This document shows, piece by piece, positions 60,252 to 64,000 of a stretch of 64,000 bases of DNA. The stretch spans positions 6,466 through 70,465 of the forward strand of contig JAEEIQ010000087.1 in NCBI GenBank assembly GCA_016281435.1, read 5' to 3'. The translations under genes were made by a program, and so were the position numbers. How positions within the stretch are numbered: the first letter of the stretch is position 1; each line of letters begins with the position of its first letter. Source of the DNA: Bacteroidales bacterium (lineage in GTDB: Bacteria > Bacteroidota > Bacteroidia > Bacteroidales > UBA932). Under the pieces are notes generated by a model, which was not told where the DNA came from, ran no database searches, and saw nothing but the letters and a program-made list of their open reading frames with translations.

Positions 60252-61661
60252 TCAGTCTTCGGGGGCGAACATAGGGTCCCAGGGCGGGAGGACGACGGGG
60301 CGCTGGTTCAGCATGGCCTGGACATCAGCGGGGATGTATTTCTTCTCGGCCACGAGACGGAACATGTACTCGTCGAACCATTCGTCAGTCATGACGAGGC
60401 AGCCCTTGTAGCCGTTGTCGGGGCCCCAGCTGTTCTCGACCATCCACTTGACGCTCTTGCCGTCCTTGATGTCCACGGCGATAAGGGTCATCGCATGCGA
60501 AGAGCCGCTGGCGTGGGTCATGACCCTGTCCTTCTTGTCCATAGTGGCAGCGGCACCGAGCAGGGAAGCGTAGTCGAAGTTGGCGAGGTCGAGAACGCCC
60601 TTGCCGCGGTCGAGGAACTTGGCCACGTCGCAGGAGAAGTACATCGCGTCGCCGCCCTTGATCGAAGCTATGGCGATTTCCTTGATCTTCTCGATGGGCA
60701 GGTTGACGTAGAGCCAGTTCTTTCCGTCATAGACGTGGCGGTCGTAGGAAATCTCATATACCTTGCCGTACTCGCGGGTCGGGTCGTTCATCAGCATGAC
60801 GTAGCCGTCGGAAAGGTCGCGGCCCACATATTTGTCGTAGAAGGACTTCGGGGTGTAGGTTTCGGTCGAGACGACCTCGCCCTTGCCGTTGCAGCGGGTC
60901 CACTCGAACTCGGTCGGGGGCACTCCGAGGCATAAGCAGAGGATGTGGTAAACTTCAGTCAGCATCCTTGTCTTGGCCGCTTCGAAGTCGGGCTCTTTCC
61001 TCATGCGGCCTTTCTGCGCGGCGGCTTCTTCGCCCATGCGGCGGAGCTCAAGCCCGTCCTGCCGCAGGAGGTTCGAAAGCTGCTGGCGCATGACGGAAGT
61101 GTTGTTGGAACTGAAGGTTTCAGGCATTGCCGACGCCGGGACGAGGCCGTATTTGCCGACCAGGTCGCTCACTCCGGTGAACTGGCCGCCGTCGGAAAGG
61201 GGATTCTGGAAGAGCCAGTCGACCCTGCGGTCGTCGAAGGGAAGGGCCCTGGTGTCGATAACGCCCTGCAGGAAGAGGTTGGCCTTCTCGAGCTGGTCCC
61301 AGAAGAAGACATAATTCTGCGAGAACTGGAAGTTGCCGAGGTCATACTTTTCGATGGCCTTGGCACGCAGGACGTTAAGCCCGGTGAAGAGCCAGCAGCG
61401 GCCCGAGGACTTCTGGTTCGTGATACCGACGGTCTTCACGCGGTCTGAAAAATGCGTGTCGATCATCGCCGCGTTCTCGGCGTTGGCCGCGAGGACGGAG
61501 ATTGAATTGCCGGCGAGGGCATTGCGGAGAGCCTTTTCAGAAGGGGTGCCGGTGTAGCCACGGCTGATGCTGGAGAGCATTTCGGGGCTGATCCCGCCCT
61601 GGGCGGACAGGGACGCTGCGGCAGCCATGACGGCTATGCAGAATGCAGTTATCTTTTTCAT
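60252..61661 (-). CDS. Exported C1-family (bleomycin hydrolase-like) cysteine peptidase
   Basis: A 469-residue protein of the bleomycin hydrolase/aminopeptidase C family but with a signal peptide (MKKITAFCIAVMAAAASLSAQ), so it acts in the periplasm or outside. The active site is seen as NQKSSGRCWLFTGLNVLR (Gln and Cys ~83-90), the His in SGSSHAMTLIAVD (~394) and the Asn in MVENSWGPD (~415). It removes residues from peptides or acts as an aminopeptidase. It is the last gene of the tyrS-rbfA-lolE-like run and overlaps it by ATGA; the longer frame is antisense. Confidence 0.9.
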   Translation of the reverse strand: MKKITAFCIAVMAAAASLSAQGGISPEMLSSISRGYTGTPSEKALRNALAGNSISVLAANAENAAMIDTHFSDRVKTVGITNQKSSGRCWLFTGLNVLRAKAIEKYDLGNFQFSQNYVFFWDQLEKANLFLQGVIDTRALPFDDRRVDWLFQNPLSDGGQFTGVSDLVGKYGLVPASAMPETFSSNNTSVMRQQLSNLLRQDGLELRRMGEEAAAQKGRMRKEPDFEAAKTRMLTEVYHILCLCLGVPPTEFEWTRCNGKGEVVSTETYTPKSFYDKYVGRDLSDGYVMLMNDPTREYGKVYEISYDRHVYDGKNWLYVNLPIEKIKEIAIASIKGGDAMYFSCDVAKFLDRGKGVLDLANFDYASLLGAAATMDKKDRVMTHASGSSHAMTLIAVDIKDGKSVKWMVENSWGPDNGYKGCLVMTDEWFDEYMFRLVAEKKYIPADVQAMLNQRPVVLPPWDPMFAPED

Positions 61662-62857
61662 ATCTTGTTGAATTTTACTGACAAAAGTGCGATCAGCCAG
61701 CCCGTGATCCCGACTCCGGCTGCGGTCAGCAGGATGTCCGGAGCGCGGACGATGACGGGATAGGCGCTGACGAGGAAGTTGCCGGGCATCTTGACGAAGC
61801 CGAAGTGCTGCTGGAGCAGCGCCAGGCCCAGGCCCAGGATCAGTCCGGCGGCAAGGCCGATAAGGGAGATGAGCCATCCTTCGAGGACGAAAATCCTGCT
61901 GATGGTCCTCTCGTCGGCACCGAGGGCCCGCAGGGTGCCGATGTCCTCACGCTTCTCGATCAGGAGCATCGACAGGGCGCCGAAGATGTTGAATGCTATG
62001 ATTATGACCACGAACAGCAGGATCAGGAAAATGGCCGCCTTTTCGTAGCGCATCATCTTGTATAGGACGGGATTCTGGTGGTAGCGGTCGAGCGCTTCGA
62101 ATCCGGGCCCCAAGGCTTCGGCGGTCCTGCGCAGGACTTTCGCGGCGTCCGCGCCGGGGGAGAGCCGCAGCTCGAGCGAGCTGACTTCGCGGTCGTAGCG
62201 GAGCAACTTGCGCATGGTCTCGATGGGCAGGAAGACCAGCTTGCCGTCGATGTCGTTGTTGACTGCGAAGATGCTCCCGGGGCGGACTTCCACCTGCTGC
62301 AGGGATGCGGCGGGGTTCGAAAGGGAAATGTTGCTCTCCCTGTCAGGGAACCATATGGTCATCCTGTTGAGGAAGCGCGGGTGCATGCCCATGCGGTACG
62401 CAAGTCCGGCGCCGACGCTGGCAAGGGGCAGTTCGCCGCGGTGCAGCGAGAACTCTCCTTCCACCATGTGCCGGTCCATGCGGGATTCCTCCTCGTAGGC
62501 GGCGTCCACGCCCTTCGCGAAAGCGAGTTCCTGGTGCGAGGCGTAGCTGAGAAAGACGTTCTCGGAGACAACGCTGCTGATCGAAGCGATATCGGGATCG
62601 TCGTACATCGCGTCGAAGGCCTTGCCTTCCGGGATGAAACTTTTGCCCTCGGCCGGACGTATCAGGATGTCGGGGTCGAGATCCGAGAGGTTGTCCTTGA
62701 TTATGCCGTCGAAGCCGTTGTACACGGAAAGGATCAGGATCAGTGCCGCCGTTCCCACGGCCATCCCGGCCGCGCTGATGGCGGAGATGAGATGTATGAC
62801 GCCCAGCGACTTGCGGGCGGAAAGATAGCGCCTGGATATGAAGAAGGGGAGATTCAC
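61658..62857 (-). CDS. LolE/MacB-type ABC transporter permease
   Basis: A 399-residue inner-membrane permease with one N-terminal helix (~19-45), a periplasmic domain and three C-terminal helices (~270-395), as in LolC/LolE. The FtsX-like domain contains the family segment LIEKREDIGTLRALGADERTISRIF (~305-330). It helps release lipoproteins for transport to the outer membrane, with an ATPase not encoded in the window. Overlaps rbfA and the C1 peptidase by ATGA. Confidence 0.85.
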   Translation of the reverse strand: MNLPFFISRRYLSARKSLGVIHLISAISAAGMAVGTAALILILSVYNGFDGIIKDNLSDLDPDILIRPAEGKSFIPEGKAFDAMYDDPDIASISSVVSENVFLSYASHQELAFAKGVDAAYEEESRMDRHMVEGEFSLHRGELPLASVGAGLAYRMGMHPRFLNRMTIWFPDRESNISLSNPAASLQQVEVRPGSIFAVNNDIDGKLVFLPIETMRKLLRYDREVSSLELRLSPGADAAKVLRRTAEALGPGFEALDRYHQNPVLYKMMRYEKAAIFLILLFVVIIIAFNIFGALSMLLIEKREDIGTLRALGADERTISRIFVLEGWLISLIGLAAGLILGLGLALLQQHFGFVKMPGNFLVSAYPVIVRAPDILLTAAGVGITGWLIALLSVKFNKI

Positions 62858-63201
62858 TTCTTCAGCAGTTCATCGATGTGGGCGGCGTAATCAAGACTGG
62901 TGTCCAGGTAGAGGACGAGTTCGGGGACTATCCTCAGCTGGCTGGCTACCTTGCGGCCGAGTTCCCCGCGGTAGGTCTTCAGATTGTCGTTCAGGATGCC
63001 CATGACGGCCTCCGCCTTCTCCGAAGGGAAGATGCTGACATAGACCTTCGCGACGGACAGGTCGGGGCTGATCCGGACCTCGCTGACGGTGACCATGGCC
63101 CCGCCGAAGGCCGCCATGCCCTTGCTGCGGATAATCTCCGCCAGGTCGCGCTGGAGCTCCCGCGAGACCTTGAGCTGACGTGTGGAAGGTGCCTTATCCA
63201 T
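62854..63201 (-). CDS. rbfA: Ribosome-binding factor A
   Basis: A 115-residue KH-domain protein for late 16S rRNA/30S maturation. The family strand-helix pattern is clear: [22 protein letters not shown] near the N-terminus, [22 protein letters not shown] (~38-59) and [24 protein letters not shown] (~90-113). It overlaps tyrS by 8 bases and the LolE-like gene by ATGA. Confidence 0.93.
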   Translation of the reverse strand: MDKAPSTRQLKVSRELQRDLAEIIRSKGMAAFGGAMVTVSEVRISPDLSVAKVYVSIFPSEKAEAVMGILNDNLKTYRGELGRKVASQLRIVPELVLYLDTSLDYAAHIDELLKK

Positions 63202-64000
63202 TGATCTTTATGATGTAATAGTCCTTTTTGCCCTTCTGGGCGAGTATATACTTCCCGTCGATGATGTCGGCTTCGGTGAGCTGGCCGTTCGGGTCCGTAC
63301 GCTTTTCCTTGTTGATGGAGAAGCCGTTCCCCTGGACCATCTTGCGGGCCTCTCCCTTGGATGGGAAGATGGCGGTGTTGACTGCAAGGGCGTCGAGCAG
63401 GCCGAGCGGCAGGTCGGCGCGGTTGATCTCGAAGCTGGGCACCCCGTCGAATACGGCGAGGAAGGTCTTCTCGTCGAGGCTGCGGAGATCCTCCGCCGTG
63501 GCCTTGCCGAACAGGATCTGGGAGGCCTTGAGGGCGTTCTCGTATTCCTTTTCCCCATGGACCATGATGGTGATCTCACGGGCGAGGACCTTCTGCAGGC
63601 GGCGCTGGCCGGGGTCCTCGCGGTGCTCTTCGATGAGGCCCTCGATCGTCGGGCGGTCGAGCATCGTGAAGATCTTTATGTACCTTTCGGCGTCTTCGTC
63701 GCTGACGTTCAGCCAGAACTGGTAGAACTCGTAAGGGGAGGTGCGCTCAGGGTCGAGCCAGATGTTGCCCTTCTCCGTCTTTCCGAACTTCGTGCCGTCG
63801 GCCTTGCGGATGAGCGGGCAGGTCAGGGCGAACGCCTCGCCCCCGTCCATGCGGCGGATGAGCTCCGTGCCCGTAGTGATGTTGCCCCACTGGTCGGAGC
63901 CGCCGAGCTGCAGGATGCAGCCCTTGTGTTTCCAGAGCCAGTAGAAGTCGTAGCCCTGCATGAGCTGGTAGCTGAACTCGGTGAAGGACATGCCCTCGGA
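63194..64000 (-). CDS. tyrS: Tyrosyl-tRNA synthetase, 3' part (5' end outside window)
   Basis: The frame is open at the window edge; about 268 C-terminal residues are visible. They include [18 protein letters not shown], the KMSKS-equivalent KFGKTEKGN, and the C-terminal S4-like domain ending in [10 protein letters not shown]. The enzyme charges tRNA-Tyr. It is the first visible gene of the tyrS-rbfA-lolE-like-C1 peptidase run. Confidence 0.93.
   Translation of the reverse strand, partial: SEGMSFTEFSYQLMQGYDFYWLWKHKGCILQLGGSDQWGNITTGTELIRRMDGGEAFALTCPLIRKADGTKFGKTEKGNIWLDPERTSPYEFYQFWLNVSDEDAERYIKIFTMLDRPTIEGLIEEHREDPGQRRLQKVLAREITIMVHGEKEYENALKASQILFGKATAEDLRSLDEKTFLAVFDGVPSFEINRADLPLGLLDALAVNTAIFPSKGEARKMVQGNGFSINKEKRTDPNGQLTEADIIDGKYILAQKGKKDYYIIKING

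Noticed and set aside
1..64000. tRNA, rRNA, insertion sequence, prophage or CRISPR in the window
   Set aside because: The intergenic gaps are all under 200 bases and none folds as a tRNA by eye; no transposase, integrase or phage-like gene was recognised.

Overview
The window is a GC-rich chromosomal segment from a member of the Bacteroidetes, most likely the order Bacteroidales. The evidence is a SusC/SusD pair, a hybrid two-component system, many signal-peptide lipoproteins, fimbrillin-like adhesins, Bacteroidetes-only families (DUF4249, DUF3078, WbqC) and promoters of the TAnnTTTG type. The high GC and Fibrobacter-paralogous-type adhesin domains suggest a gut or rumen lineage; I cannot fix the genus. 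No rRNA, tRNA, CRISPR array or insertion sequence was seen. The window is gene-dense and many neighbouring genes overlap by 1-14 bases, usually as ATGA.

Layout. 1-1540: end of an outer-membrane barrel gene, a probable decayed kinase fragment, and panE. 1690-17630: a polysaccharide-utilisation-type locus (small lipoprotein, SusC, SusD, three more lipoproteins of which two are fimbrillin/Fib_succ adhesin-like, a 39-residue microprotein, and a heparinase II/III-type lyase). It converges on a hybrid two-component system that is translationally coupled to a thioesterase and a metallophosphoesterase. 19280-19994: a ribbon-helix-helix/PIN toxin-antitoxin pair. 19991-29783 (minus): one seven-gene coupled run of lipoprotein, membrane fusion protein, RND pump, TolC-like channel, SDR, a NapH/NapG-like ferredoxin fusion and a Tat-type aldo-keto reductase with two Fe-S motifs. 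29825-41104: FAD oxidoreductase, M14 peptidase, Hsp20, alanine symporter, MATE pump, sugar isomerase-like protein, tilS, DUF3078 and proS. 41222-47690: a very unusual Trp/Tyr/His/Ser-rich lipoprotein, a FadL-like porin, lpxD-lpxC-lpxA (LpxC without the FabZ fusion usual in this phylum), wbqC and rpmH. 47784-49046: a hydrolase and rubredoxin.

49150-56258 holds what I consider the most interesting system. A FecR anti-sigma factor, a TonB receptor with an STN signalling domain, a DUF4249 lipoprotein and an ECF sigma factor form a coupled operon with the sigma gene last. An almost identical 33-base promoter-like element (25 of 33 positions the same, GGTACTT-N15-GTC core) lies upstream of this operon and upstream of a neighbouring AT-rich two-lipoprotein operon. 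This points to an autoregulated surface-signalling unit whose outputs are two unrecognised lipoproteins.

56257-64000 is mostly housekeeping: rsmG, a second ECF-type sigma factor, polA with an apparently dead proofreading domain, a secreted C1 peptidase, a LolE-like permease, rbfA and the 3' part of tyrS.
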